From NCBI GenBank assembly GCA_002711905.1, contig PASI01000011.1, positions 11,950-24,023 of the forward strand: DNA of 12,074 nt, read 5' to 3'. Below are positions 1 to 7,069 of this stretch, in pieces; the stretch's first letter is position 1, and each line of letters starts with the position of its first letter. Made by a program: the position numbers and the translations under genes. Source of the DNA: Thiotrichales bacterium (lineage in GTDB: Bacteria; Pseudomonadota; Gammaproteobacteria; PS1; Pseudothioglobaceae). The notes under the pieces were generated by a model. It was not told the origin of the DNA, searched no databases, and saw only the letters and a program-made list of their open reading frames with translations.

Positions 1-911
1 AATACAACTGGGTTTAATTTATTTTCAACTAAGGCCATAACTTGAAGCATCCAAAAAACAATTGACATTTTTTTCTGCTCACCTCTAGAAAGGTAGTTCT
101 CGTTTTTATTGTTTAAAAAAAATTCAACGCTTGCTCTATGGGGACCATAATTTAAATATTTGGTTTTTAAAAAAGTGTTTTTGTTTTTCAAAAGGTATTC
201 AAATATTTGTGTTTGGTTAAGAGCATCAACCTCTTTTGGCCAGCCTGTTTGAATTTGAAAACTAAAAACCTCTTTAGATTTAATTAAACTATTAAGTTTA
301 TTATGTGAGTCTTTTTTTAAGGTGCTTAATAATTTTTCTATATAGCTCGTTCGATCATTTGTTATCTCTACTGACAGATTAGCAAACTGTTCAAACCATT
401 CTTGAAGGCCAGTATTGTTGCCACCTGCCAACAATGTATTAATACTTTTTAGCGTTTTTTTATATGTTTTATATGTTTTAAGAGTGTTTTTATTGTTATG
501 AAAAACCCCCCAATCAAGGTAAGATCTTTTAAGTTTCGGTGAGCCGCCAACAACAAACCCGCGATCAGGAGAAATAATTTGTATAGGGAGAATTTGACTT
601 AAAAAACTATTACTAGAGATTTTTTCATTGTTAATTGAAACAACACTTTTATCACGAGATTTTTTTATGCTAACTTTTTGTGAGTCTACAACTGCAGATA
701 TTTTTATTTGTTGATCGTCAAATGGAACAACGTCTCTAAAATTCTTGGTTTTAAAAGACCTACCATGGCCTAAATAATAGATTGATTCAATAAAGTTTGT
801 TTTACCTTGTCCGTTTTGCCCAAGTATTAAATTAATGTTGTTGTTTGGAAGCAGGTATTGATCTGCTAAATTCCTAAAGTTTAAAACATGTAGCTTTTCA
901 ATGATTGCCAT
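1..911 (-). CDS. recF: RecF, DNA replication/repair ATPase (C-terminus outside window)
   Basis: RecF is an SMC-like ABC ATPase that binds single-strand gaps and, with RecO and RecR, helps load RecA. The frame stays open from an ATG (complement of 909-911) to the left edge, giving 303 residues; the usual length is about 360, so the last part is missing. It begins MAIIEKLHVLNFRNL, the typical RecF start. A Walker A motif GQNGQGKT lies at residues 31-38, and an ABC signature-like LSRGEQKK begins at residue 274, encoded near positions 70-92. The gene follows dnaN by 12 nt on the same strand, the classic dnaA-dnaN-recF order, so it is probably co-transcribed with dnaN. No convincing Shine-Dalgarno sequence precedes the ATG. 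The identification is firm from motifs and context. Confidence 0.95.
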   Translation of the reverse strand, partial: MAIIEKLHVLNFRNLADQYLLPNNNINLILGQNGQGKTNFIESIYYLGHGRSFKTKNFRDVVPFDDQQIKISAVVDSQKVSIKKSRDKSVVSINNEKISSNSFLSQILPIQIISPDRGFVVGGSPKLKRSYLDWGVFHNNKNTLKTYKTYKKTLKSINTLLAGGNNTGLQEWFEQFANLSVEITNDRTSYIEKLLSTLKKDSHNKLNSLIKSKEVFSFQIQTGWPKEVDALNQTQIFEYLLKNKNTFLKTKYLNYGPHRASVEFFLNNKNENYLSRGEQKKMSIVFWMLQVMALVENKLNPVV

Positions 912-923
912 TAAACACAGTTA

Positions 924-2027
924 CTAAATTCTCATCGGCATAATAATGTAGTGATAGCTCTCATCATCAATAGCACTTAATAAACAAGACTTGTTTTCAC
1001 CGCCCGGTATCACCATATTGATCTCCTTAGAGGTAAGTTTTTCGAGAACTGATATTAGATAGTGAATATTAAATGCAATTTCAAGTTCTTTCTCTTGTTT
1101 AGTTACTTCAATTTGAGTCTCAGCCCTACCCCTTTCTGAGTGAGAAAAAATACTAAGTTTGTCATCGCGAAATACGAGCTTTACACCCTTGGTTCTCTCG
1201 TCAACAAATATAGAGGCTTGTTGTAAACTAGATAAAAAGTCTTCACGATCAATCACAATAGTGTTACTAAAGTCTGTTGGCATTACTTGTTTGTAGTTAG
1301 GAAAATTACCATCAATAAGCCGACTAATGATCTTAGTGTTTGAGTCGATTAGTGAAAAATAATTATCCGAAAGGTGTATTTCTGCGATGTTTTGCGAGCT
1401 TTTATTTAATAGTTTAGTCAACTCCAGCACTGCTTTTCTAGGGAGAATCACAGTCTTTTTTTCTTCTAAATTATTTTCTTGACTGACCTCACCAATCGAA
1501 AGTCTGTGGCCATCTGTTGCAACAACCGTTAATGAGTTTTTGTTTAGTTCAAAAAACAACCCGTTTAAATAAGCTCGAATATCTTGATTTCCCATTGAAA
1601 AACTAGTATTTTCAATTAACTCTTTGAGAGTTTCTTGCTTAATTTTGATAACACTTGTATTTTGGGTTTTTGGTAAAGCTGGAAAATCTAAATGATTAAA
1701 TGTATTAAGTTCAAAAGTGTTTTTATTGGCATTTAGATAGACTTTGTTTTCTTCTATTTTGAATTTTATTTGTGTTTTTTCTGGAAGTTTTCTTACAATA
1801 TCAATTAGATCTTTTGCGTAAATTGTAAACGTAACCTCTGTGTCACTTTTTATTGTATTTGATGCGCTTATTTCTAACTCCATATCAGTGGTTGTTAGCG
1901 TAAGCTTTTTTTCTTTTAATTGAATTAGTACGTGAGAGAGAATTGGAAGAGTTTGTTTTTTTTCAACAACCCCTATTACGGTTTGTAGTGGTTCTATGAG
2001 TTCTTCAACGCTTAATTCAGTGTTCAT
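924..2027 (-). CDS. dnaN: DNA polymerase III subunit beta (sliding clamp)
   Basis: This is the ring-shaped dimeric clamp that tethers DNA polymerase III and many repair proteins to DNA. The product has 367 residues, matching the normal length of about 366. Family features include the early block VEKKQTLPILSHVLIQ (about residues 21-36), GTDGHRLS-like VATDGHRLS in the middle domain, and the C-terminus YIIMPMRI, equivalent to the MPMRL ending of E. coli DnaN. The ATG (complement of 2025-2027) has a Shine-Dalgarno AGAAAGG at 2034-2040, six bases upstream. It lies between dnaA and recF on the same strand. A candidate promoter of its own is at 2183-2212, which would give a leader of roughly 150 nt. 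Confidence 0.98.
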   Translation of the reverse strand: MNTELSVEELIEPLQTVIGVVEKKQTLPILSHVLIQLKEKKLTLTTTDMELEISASNTIKSDTEVTFTIYAKDLIDIVRKLPEKTQIKFKIEENKVYLNANKNTFELNTFNHLDFPALPKTQNTSVIKIKQETLKELIENTSFSMGNQDIRAYLNGLFFELNKNSLTVVATDGHRLSIGEVSQENNLEEKKTVILPRKAVLELTKLLNKSSQNIAEIHLSDNYFSLIDSNTKIISRLIDGNFPNYKQVMPTDFSNTIVIDREDFLSSLQQASIFVDERTKGVKLVFRDDKLSIFSHSERGRAETQIEVTKQEKELEIAFNIHYLISVLEKLTSKEINMVIPGGENKSCLLSAIDDESYHYIIMPMRI

Positions 2028-2233
2028 AAGTAACCTTTCTTATTAAATTAATTATTGTTATTATTAGTTTGTTTATTTTTTGTTAATTACTATCTTTTTT
2101 TAAAAAAAATCAATCGTTTGAGTGGTGACTATGTTGTTAATATCTTTTTTATTTAATATTTAAGATGTTAACTTGTCCACTAATTATAAGATGTTTTGTT
2201 AATTACTAACAACCCAAGTAGTAATTTATTTGT
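2028..2233. other. AT-rich dnaN-dnaA intergenic region with direct repeats
   Basis: This 206-nt gap is the longest non-coding stretch in the window. It is extremely AT-rich and contains direct repeats: TTTTGTTAATTACTA at 2078-2092 and 2194-2208, TATCTTTTTT at 2091-2100 and 2141-2150, and TAAGATGTT at 2161-2169 and 2187-2195. In several gammaproteobacteria this gap carries origin elements. Here only one degenerate DnaA-box-like site is visible (TTGTCCACT at 2173-2181, two mismatches to TTATCCACA). It may be part of the replication origin or only the dnaN leader and promoter region. No ORF is supported in it. Confidence 0.4.
2183..2212 (-). promoter_or_regulatory. Candidate sigma70 promoter for dnaN-recF
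   Basis: Read on the minus strand, a perfect -10 hexamer TATAAT (complement of 2183-2188) lies 18 nt from a -35-like TTGTTA (complement of 2207-2212, four of six matches to TTGACA). It sits just after the dnaA stop and points toward dnaN. The surrounding DNA is so AT-rich that chance matches are likely. Confidence 0.45.
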
Positions 2234-3547
2234 TTATAAGTTAGTAATTTTAATCTTTATGTTTTCGATGTCATTTTTGATCTCTTCATTCGAAGCAATA
2301 AGTCCCTTAAGCTTTTCACAAGAATAAAGCACTGTAGAGTGATCTCTGTTTCCAAAGTTTTGGCCTATTTTAGCTAACGACAATGATGTTAACTCGTGGC
2401 ATAAATAGATTGCCATTTGTCTTGCTTTAACTAGGTGCTGTTTGCGGGAGCTTGAAACCAAATCTGAAACCGTAATTCCATAATACTTACTGACTGTTTT
2501 TTGTACTTCATTAACCTCAATAAAAAGTTTTTTTGGTTTTATGAGGTCGCCCAAAGCCCCCTCAACGACGTCTTTGGTAATAAGAGAGTGGTCGATTTGA
2601 GAGAAGTCTACAAAGGCTTTTAGTTTCAGCAAAGCCCCTTCAAGGTCTCTAACATTTGACATTACATGGCTCGCAATAAAAAGGGCAACATCCTCTGAAA
2701 GGTTAAGAGATATTTGTGGGTTTTGTGATTTTTTAAGGAGAATAGCAGCCCTCATTTCAAGTTCTGGCGGAGAGAGTTGCAAGTTTAGTCCTTGGGAAAA
2801 TCTTGTTTTTAGCCTGTTTTCAAGGTCCTTGATGTTTTTTGGGGGTTGGTCGCATGTAAAAATAATCTGTTTTTTTGTACTGAATAAAAAATTAAAGATA
2901 TGAAAAAATTCTTCTTGCGACTTGTCTTTTCCTGCAATTAAATGAATATCATCAACCAACAAAAGATCTGCTGACTGGTAAAAAAGCTTTACGTTTTCAA
3001 TTGTGTTGTGGCGAAGGCTTGTTGTGATGTTCCTAACAAAATCCATTAGAGGCACGTAGATAATTTTTGAGCTTGGGTTTTTTTTAAGAGCAAGATGTCC
3101 AGCTGCCTGCATTAAATGCGTTTTGCCCAACCCAGATTCACCATAAATAATAAAAGGGTTATAGGGAGACGCCCCAATTTTTTCTGCTATCTGCCTGCTT
3201 GCTAGGGCGGCGACCTGGTTTGCACTTCCTAAAACCAAATTATCAAAGGTGTATTCTGGAAACAAGGGCGTAGTGTGATGTTTTTTAGCGCCTGCTGTTT
3301 TTTTGCTAGACTCAACAACACCAAACCTTACTTTAAGTTTACGATCACACTCAGAGACTGCCAAAATAATTGCTGCCTCTAAGTTTTGGTGTTTATGTAT
3401 GTACTTGAGTGCAGACGCACTAGGAGCGTTTAGATAAAGTGTTTCATTTCTTTCCGTCGCTTTAAGTGGCTTAACCCATACGCTAAACTCTCCTAACGGA
3501 AGAGAGTCTTTTAGGGAGTCTAAGCATTCAGCCCAAGTCTGTGACAT
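2234..3547 (-). CDS. dnaA: Chromosomal replication initiator protein DnaA
   Basis: DnaA binds 9-mer boxes at oriC, melts the origin and helps load the DnaB helicase. The product has 437 residues, slightly shorter than the 467 of E. coli, mainly through a short linker (about residues 78-98). Domain I is at about 1-75 (TWAECLDSLKDSLP...). The AAA+ domain has Walker A GESGLGKT (136-143), Walker B LLLVDD (195-200), an arginine-finger region RLKTRFSQGL (245-254) and the sensor II segment NVRDLEGAL (298-306). The C-terminal DNA-binding domain contains the signature GNRDHSTV (399-406). The ATG (complement of 3545-3547) fits the conserved N-terminus, although no clear Shine-Dalgarno precedes it. It leads the leftward dnaA-dnaN-recF block and is divergent from the dehydrogenase gene at 3666. 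Confidence 0.98.
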   Translation of the reverse strand: MSQTWAECLDSLKDSLPLGEFSVWVKPLKATERNETLYLNAPSASALKYIHKHQNLEAAIILAVSECDRKLKVRFGVVESSKKTAGAKKHHTTPLFPEYTFDNLVLGSANQVAALASRQIAEKIGASPYNPFIIYGESGLGKTHLMQAAGHLALKKNPSSKIIYVPLMDFVRNITTSLRHNTIENVKLFYQSADLLLVDDIHLIAGKDKSQEEFFHIFNFLFSTKKQIIFTCDQPPKNIKDLENRLKTRFSQGLNLQLSPPELEMRAAILLKKSQNPQISLNLSEDVALFIASHVMSNVRDLEGALLKLKAFVDFSQIDHSLITKDVVEGALGDLIKPKKLFIEVNEVQKTVSKYYGITVSDLVSSSRKQHLVKARQMAIYLCHELTSLSLAKIGQNFGNRDHSTVLYSCEKLKGLIASNEEIKNDIENIKIKITNL

Positions 3548-3629
3548 TTTGGCAGATAAAACATGAAATCAAAAATCTAATGATACCTGTAATGACGATA
3601 AAGATGATTAAAGCATTTGGTAGAATAGT

Positions 3630-3659
3630 TTGATTTTAATCTTGTTAATATTGTATAAC
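3630..3659 (+). promoter_or_regulatory. Candidate promoter in the divergent gap before the dehydrogenase gene
   Basis: A TTGATT hexamer (3630-3635) and a TATAAC hexamer (3654-3659) are separated by 18 nt. The predicted transcription start would fall at about 3665-3667, at the ATG of the next gene, so the transcript could have no 5' leader. No DnaA boxes and no clear leftward promoter for dnaA could be recognised in the 118-nt gap 3548-3665. Confidence 0.35.
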
Positions 3660-3665
3660 TAGCCC

Positions 3666-5738
3666 ATGAAAAACAATCCTTACAACAAGCTTTTTGAGTC
3701 AGTAAAAATAGGCCCAGTTGTAACAAAAAACCGATTCTACCAAGTGCCGCATTGTTGTGGAATGGGACACCTAAGACCAAAAGCACATGCCGCTATGAGA
3801 GAAACTAAGGCAAAAGGGGGTTGGGGGGTTGTAAGCACAGAAGAGGCAGAGATACATCCAAGCTCTGATTTAGCTCCTTATGTTGAGCAAAGAATTTGGG
3901 ACAAAAGAGACATTCCTGCGCTTCGTCTAATGACTGAGGCGGTTCACAAGCATGATGCCCTAGCTGCAATTGAATTGACCCATAGCGGCCATAATTCTAC
4001 AAACCTTTTTTCTAGAATTCCTGCTATGTCTCCCAACGCACAGCCTGTTAATTTTTTATATCCAAAACAGTCAAGAAGAATGTCAAAAAAGGATATTTCA
4101 GATTTTAGGTCCTGGCATAAAAGAGCTGCGTTGAATGCGAAAGAGGCTGGTTTTGACATTGTTTATGTTTATGCAGGTCACGGTATGTCGTTAGCACAAC
4201 AGTTTATTTTGCCAGACATGAATAACCGAACGGATGAGTATGGCGGAAGCCTAGAAAACCGCTTACGATTAACTAGAGAGTTGTTGGAAGAAACACAGGA
4301 GGCTATTGGCGATAGTTGTGGAATTGCTTTTCGTTTTGCTGTAGATGAGCTTAAAGGTAAAGACGGCATGCAATTTAATGAGGAAGGCCGTGCTGTGGTT
4401 GAGCTGTTATCGGAACATCCAGATCTATGGGATGTCAATGTTTCTGATTGGTCAAATGACTCACAAACATCACGCTTTCAACCAAACGAGGGATATCAAA
4501 TGCCCTATGTTGAATTTGTAAAAAGTCTAACCACCAAGCCGGTTGTTGGGGTTGGCAGGCTGACATCACCAGACTTAATGGTAAAGCTAATTGATAGGGG
4601 CGTCTTAGACTTAATTGGCGCAGCCAGGCCTTCAATTGCGGACCCCTACTTACCAAACAAAATACAGTCAGAAAATACAGACCAAATTAAGGAATGTATC
4701 GGTTGTAATATTTGTGTTTCAAGCGATAATTTTTCTGTGCCAATTCGATGTACACAAAATCCAACTATGGGCGAAGAATGGAGAAGGGGCTGGGATCCAG
4801 AGTTTATTAAACCAAAAGTATCAGACCAAAAAGCACTCGTTGTTGGCTCTGGACCAGCGGGACTTGAGTGTAGTCTTCAGCTCGCAAGGAGAGGATACGA
4901 GGTAATTTTGGCTGAATCAGAAAATCAGCTGGGCGGAAGAGTTTTGTTTGAGTCAAGCTTGAAAGGCCTGGAGGCCTGGAGGCGGGTTGTTGACAACAGG
5001 GTTCATGAAATTCTCCAAAAAAACAATATTGAAATATATAAAGAAAGCCAGCTTACCTCGCTTCATATTAATGAGCTTGGAATTAAAAACATTTTTTTAG
5101 CGACAGGCTCAAAATGGCGAAAAGATGGAATTGGAAGAAGTAGAAGAAGTCCAATAATAGGAATTGAAAGTGTCGAGGTTTTTACCCCAGAAGAGATTAT
5201 TCAGGAAGAGCAAAATATCAAAGACTCAATCATTGTTTATGATGATGAGCAGGGGTACCTGGCTGGAGTACTGGCAGACCATCTAAGCGAAAAGGGTGTC
5301 GATGTAATCTTTATTACGCCTGCTAGCGTTGTCTCTCCATGGACAGAGTCAACCCTAGAGCAGAAAAGAGTTCAGAAGTCCCTTATAAGTAGTGGTGTTA
5401 AGATTGTTTGTAACAACTTAATCGAAAAAATTGAGAACCAAATAGCCTACCTTGAGTGTGTTTTCACTGGGGCCAGCACACAAATATCCTGCCAATCAAT
5501 AGTTATGGTAACTGAACGAATACCAAATACCTCTCTTTATGAGCAGCTAATAAATCAAAAACCAAACAAGAAAACACAGCCTGCCGCTATAAATATTCAG
5601 CTGATTGGAGATGCAGAGGCCCCTGGTCTAATTGCCGACGCCGTGTTTGCAGGCCATTTGGCGGCTCAAAACTTTGAGACATCTGAGACAGACATTCAAA
5701 AAGCATTGTTTATGCGTGAGATGCCAAGCCTTAAATAA
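3666..5738 (+). CDS. Trimethylamine/dimethylglycine dehydrogenase-family FMN, 4Fe-4S, nucleotide-binding oxidoreductase
   Basis: Probable cytosolic oxidative N-demethylase of the group containing trimethylamine dehydrogenase (TMADH), dimethylamine dehydrogenase and DgcA-like dimethylglycine enzymes. Residues 1 to about 335 form an Old-Yellow-Enzyme-type barrel. Cys30 in FYQVPHC matches the cysteine that holds FMN covalently in TMADH; Tyr169 and His172 (YAGH) match two catalytic residues, and Asp265 may match the third. Cys344, Cys347, Cys350 and Cys362 (CIGCNIC...C) should bind a 4Fe-4S cluster. A GSGPAG nucleotide-binding loop lies at 394-399 and GDAEAP at about 648. The aromatic cage of TMADH is not kept (Glu at 60, no Trp in the 264 and 355 regions), so trimethylamine is unlikely; an acidic N-methyl compound such as dimethylglycine or N-methylproline is an inference. 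Electrons probably go to ETF, which is not encoded here. The ATG aligns with known N-termini, but no Shine-Dalgarno is visible. The family assignment is strong; the substrate is unknown. Confidence 0.88.
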   Translation: MKNNPYNKLFESVKIGPVVTKNRFYQVPHCCGMGHLRPKAHAAMRETKAKGGWGVVSTEEAEIHPSSDLAPYVEQRIWDKRDIPALRLMTEAVHKHDALAAIELTHSGHNSTNLFSRIPAMSPNAQPVNFLYPKQSRRMSKKDISDFRSWHKRAALNAKEAGFDIVYVYAGHGMSLAQQFILPDMNNRTDEYGGSLENRLRLTRELLEETQEAIGDSCGIAFRFAVDELKGKDGMQFNEEGRAVVELLSEHPDLWDVNVSDWSNDSQTSRFQPNEGYQMPYVEFVKSLTTKPVVGVGRLTSPDLMVKLIDRGVLDLIGAARPSIADPYLPNKIQSENTDQIKECIGCNICVSSDNFSVPIRCTQNPTMGEEWRRGWDPEFIKPKVSDQKALVVGSGPAGLECSLQLARRGYEVILAESENQLGGRVLFESSLKGLEAWRRVVDNRVHEILQKNNIEIYKESQLTSLHINELGIKNIFLATGSKWRKDGIGRSRRSPIIGIESVEVFTPEEIIQEEQNIKDSIIVYDDEQGYLAGVLADHLSEKGVDVIFITPASVVSPWTESTLEQKRVQKSLISSGVKIVCNNLIEKIENQIAYLECVFTGASTQISCQSIVMVTERIPNTSLYEQLINQKPNKKTQPAAINIQLIGDAEAPGLIADAVFAGHLAAQNFETSETDIQKALFMREMPSLK

Positions 5739-5766
5739 TGAACATTAAGTTAGCTCTTAAGGCTTG
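5725..5766 (+). terminator. Inverted repeat overlapping the end of the dehydrogenase gene, possible terminator
   Basis: CAAGCCTTAA (5725-5734) and TTAAGGCTTG (5757-5766) form a perfect 10-bp stem with a 22-nt loop that contains the stop codon. It is followed by a weak T-rich stretch (TTCCTAATTGATTTT) rather than a clean T-run. It could be a weak terminator or a 3'-end stabilising hairpin. Confidence 0.4.
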
Positions 5767-5830
5767 TTCCTAATTGATTTTCTATGTGTTTTAGAGTAAC
5801 ATTGCCCTCTTTTTATATAGGCCAAAAAAG

Positions 5831-6577
5831 ATGCGCAATACGATAGTTGCTGGAAACTGGAAAATGAATGCCAGCAAAGACGCAGTTAAAAGTCTTGTCA
5901 ACGGCATATTGTCTGGAATGGGTGACGTTAGCGCAGAGGTTTTAGTTTGTGCTCCATTTCCATACTTATCACAGGTTGAAACTTTAATTAGTGGGTCCAG
6001 TTTAATGCTTGGTGCACAAAATCTAAATGTGAATGTCTCAGGAGCTTTTACTGGAGAGGTAAGCGCAGAAATGATTAAAGATTTTGGCGCTAAGCACGTT
6101 ATTGTTGGACACTCTGAGAGAAGAAGTTTATATGGTGAAACTAGTGAAATTGTTGCCAAAAAAACAAAAGCTGCGATTGATTCTGGCTTGACGCCACTTC
6201 TTTGTATTGGAGAGTCTCTTGATCAAAGAGAGTCTGGAAATACAGAGGCAGTTATTTCAGAGCAGCTTACTACAGTTGTTAGGCTGACTGGAATAGAGGC
6301 ATTCAAAAACATTATTATTGCATATGAGCCTGTTTGGGCAATTGGAACAGGCATGACAGCTACCCCAGAACAAGCACAAGCAGTTCACATGTTTATTCGT
6401 AATCTTCTTGCGAGTAGCAATCAAGATATAGCTGAAAAAACACCTATACTGTATGGCGGAAGTATGAATGCTGGCAATGCATTAGAGCTTATCTCTTGTC
6501 CAGATATAGATGGCGGTTTAATTGGCGGTGCAGCGCTAAAAGCAGAAGATTTTTTACAAATTTGTAAGGCAGGTTAA
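5831..6577 (+). CDS. tpiA: Triosephosphate isomerase
   Basis: Cytosolic TIM-barrel enzyme that interconverts dihydroxyacetone phosphate and glyceraldehyde 3-phosphate in glycolysis, gluconeogenesis and carbon fixation. The product has 248 residues, the normal length. All catalytic residues are present: Asn9 and Lys11 in GNWKMN, His94 in IVGHSERR and Glu166 in [11 protein letters not shown]; the phosphate-binding segment [10 protein letters not shown] starts at residue 208. The ATG at 5831 gives the conserved start [13 protein letters not shown], although the upstream Shine-Dalgarno is weak (only an A-rich tract ending in G). secG begins one base after the stop, so the two are surely co-transcribed, as in many gammaproteobacteria. 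Confidence 0.98.
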   Translation: MRNTIVAGNWKMNASKDAVKSLVNGILSGMGDVSAEVLVCAPFPYLSQVETLISGSSLMLGAQNLNVNVSGAFTGEVSAEMIKDFGAKHVIVGHSERRSLYGETSEIVAKKTKAAIDSGLTPLLCIGESLDQRESGNTEAVISEQLTTVVRLTGIEAFKNIIIAYEPVWAIGTGMTATPEQAQAVHMFIRNLLASSNQDIAEKTPILYGGSMNAGNALELISCPDIDGGLIGGAALKAEDFLQICKAG

Positions 6578-6578
6578 T

Positions 6579-6908
6579 ATGACATTTCAAATTATTTTAG
6601 TGGTTCATGTATTGTTGGCCTTAGGCCTAGTAGGACTAATTTTAATTCAACACGGAAAGGGCGCTGATGCTGGAGCTGCGTTTGGTTCTGGAGCAGCGGG
6701 ATCAGTTTTTGGTGCAAGAGGCGCACACTCTTTCCTTTATAAGCTAACGGCAATTTTAGCGATTTGCTTTTTTGTAACAAGTATAAGCCTTGCGTACTTT
6801 GCCTCTAATGAAAGAAGTGTTGCAGACTCAGGTCAAAGCATTATGTCGCAAACCATTATGAGTGATGATGCTTTAGACGAAGACACAAGCGAAATACCTA
6901 GCAACTAA
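6579..6908 (+). CDS. secG: Preprotein translocase subunit SecG
   Basis: Small inner-membrane partner of SecY and SecE that stimulates SecA-driven export. The product has 109 residues, close to the 110 of E. coli. Two transmembrane segments are evident at about residues 4-23 and 55-74. They flank the conserved cytoplasmic loop with [17 protein letters not shown] (about 22-38) and SVFGARG (about 42-48). The C-terminus is hydrophilic and acidic ([14 protein letters not shown]), typical of a poorly conserved tail. It starts one nucleotide after the tpiA stop, with an AGG-containing Shine-Dalgarno located inside the end of tpiA. The tRNA-Leu gene follows after eight bases and may share the transcript. 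Confidence 0.97.
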   Translation: MTFQIILVVHVLLALGLVGLILIQHGKGADAGAAFGSGAAGSVFGARGAHSFLYKLTAILAICFFVTSISLAYFASNERSVADSGQSIMSQTIMSDDALDEDTSEIPSN

Positions 6909-6916
6909 CAACCCTT

Positions 6917-7001
6917 GCCGTCGTGGTGAAATTGGTAGACACGCAGCCTTGAGGGGGCTGTAGCGCAAGCTGTGACGGTTCGACTCCGTCCGACGGCACC
7001 A
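6917..7001 (+). tRNA. leuU: tRNA-Leu (anticodon GAG)
   Basis: An 85-nt class II tRNA. The acceptor arms are GCCGTCG (6917-6923) and CGACGGC (6991-6997), followed by A and an encoded CCA at 6999-7001. The anticodon stem CAGCC/GGCTG (6944-6948/6956-6960) encloses the loop TTGAGGG, with anticodon GAG at 6951-6953, reading CUC and CUU. The T arm GACGG/CCGTC holds TTCGACT, and a long variable arm is present, as expected for leucine tRNA. E. coli leuU has the same anticodon and also lies next to secG, which supports gene identity. Confidence 0.97.
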
Positions 7002-7069
7002 TACTTAATTAAAGCTTAGCCAGCACGCTTGGCATTGTACAATCAGCATAGTTTCTTATTGGAGGACTT

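Noticed and set aside
461..478. Two tandem copies of TATATGTTT in recF
   Set aside because: Short, encodes a simple TYKTYK segment, and is expected by chance in AT-rich coding DNA.
2173..2181. DnaA-box-like TTGTCCACT
   Set aside because: Two mismatches to the consensus and no companion boxes; too weak to call as a feature on its own.
5791..6159. Minus-strand ORF of 122 codons over the start of tpiA
   Set aside because: Shadow of tpiA, whose catalytic residues and conserved frame are certain.
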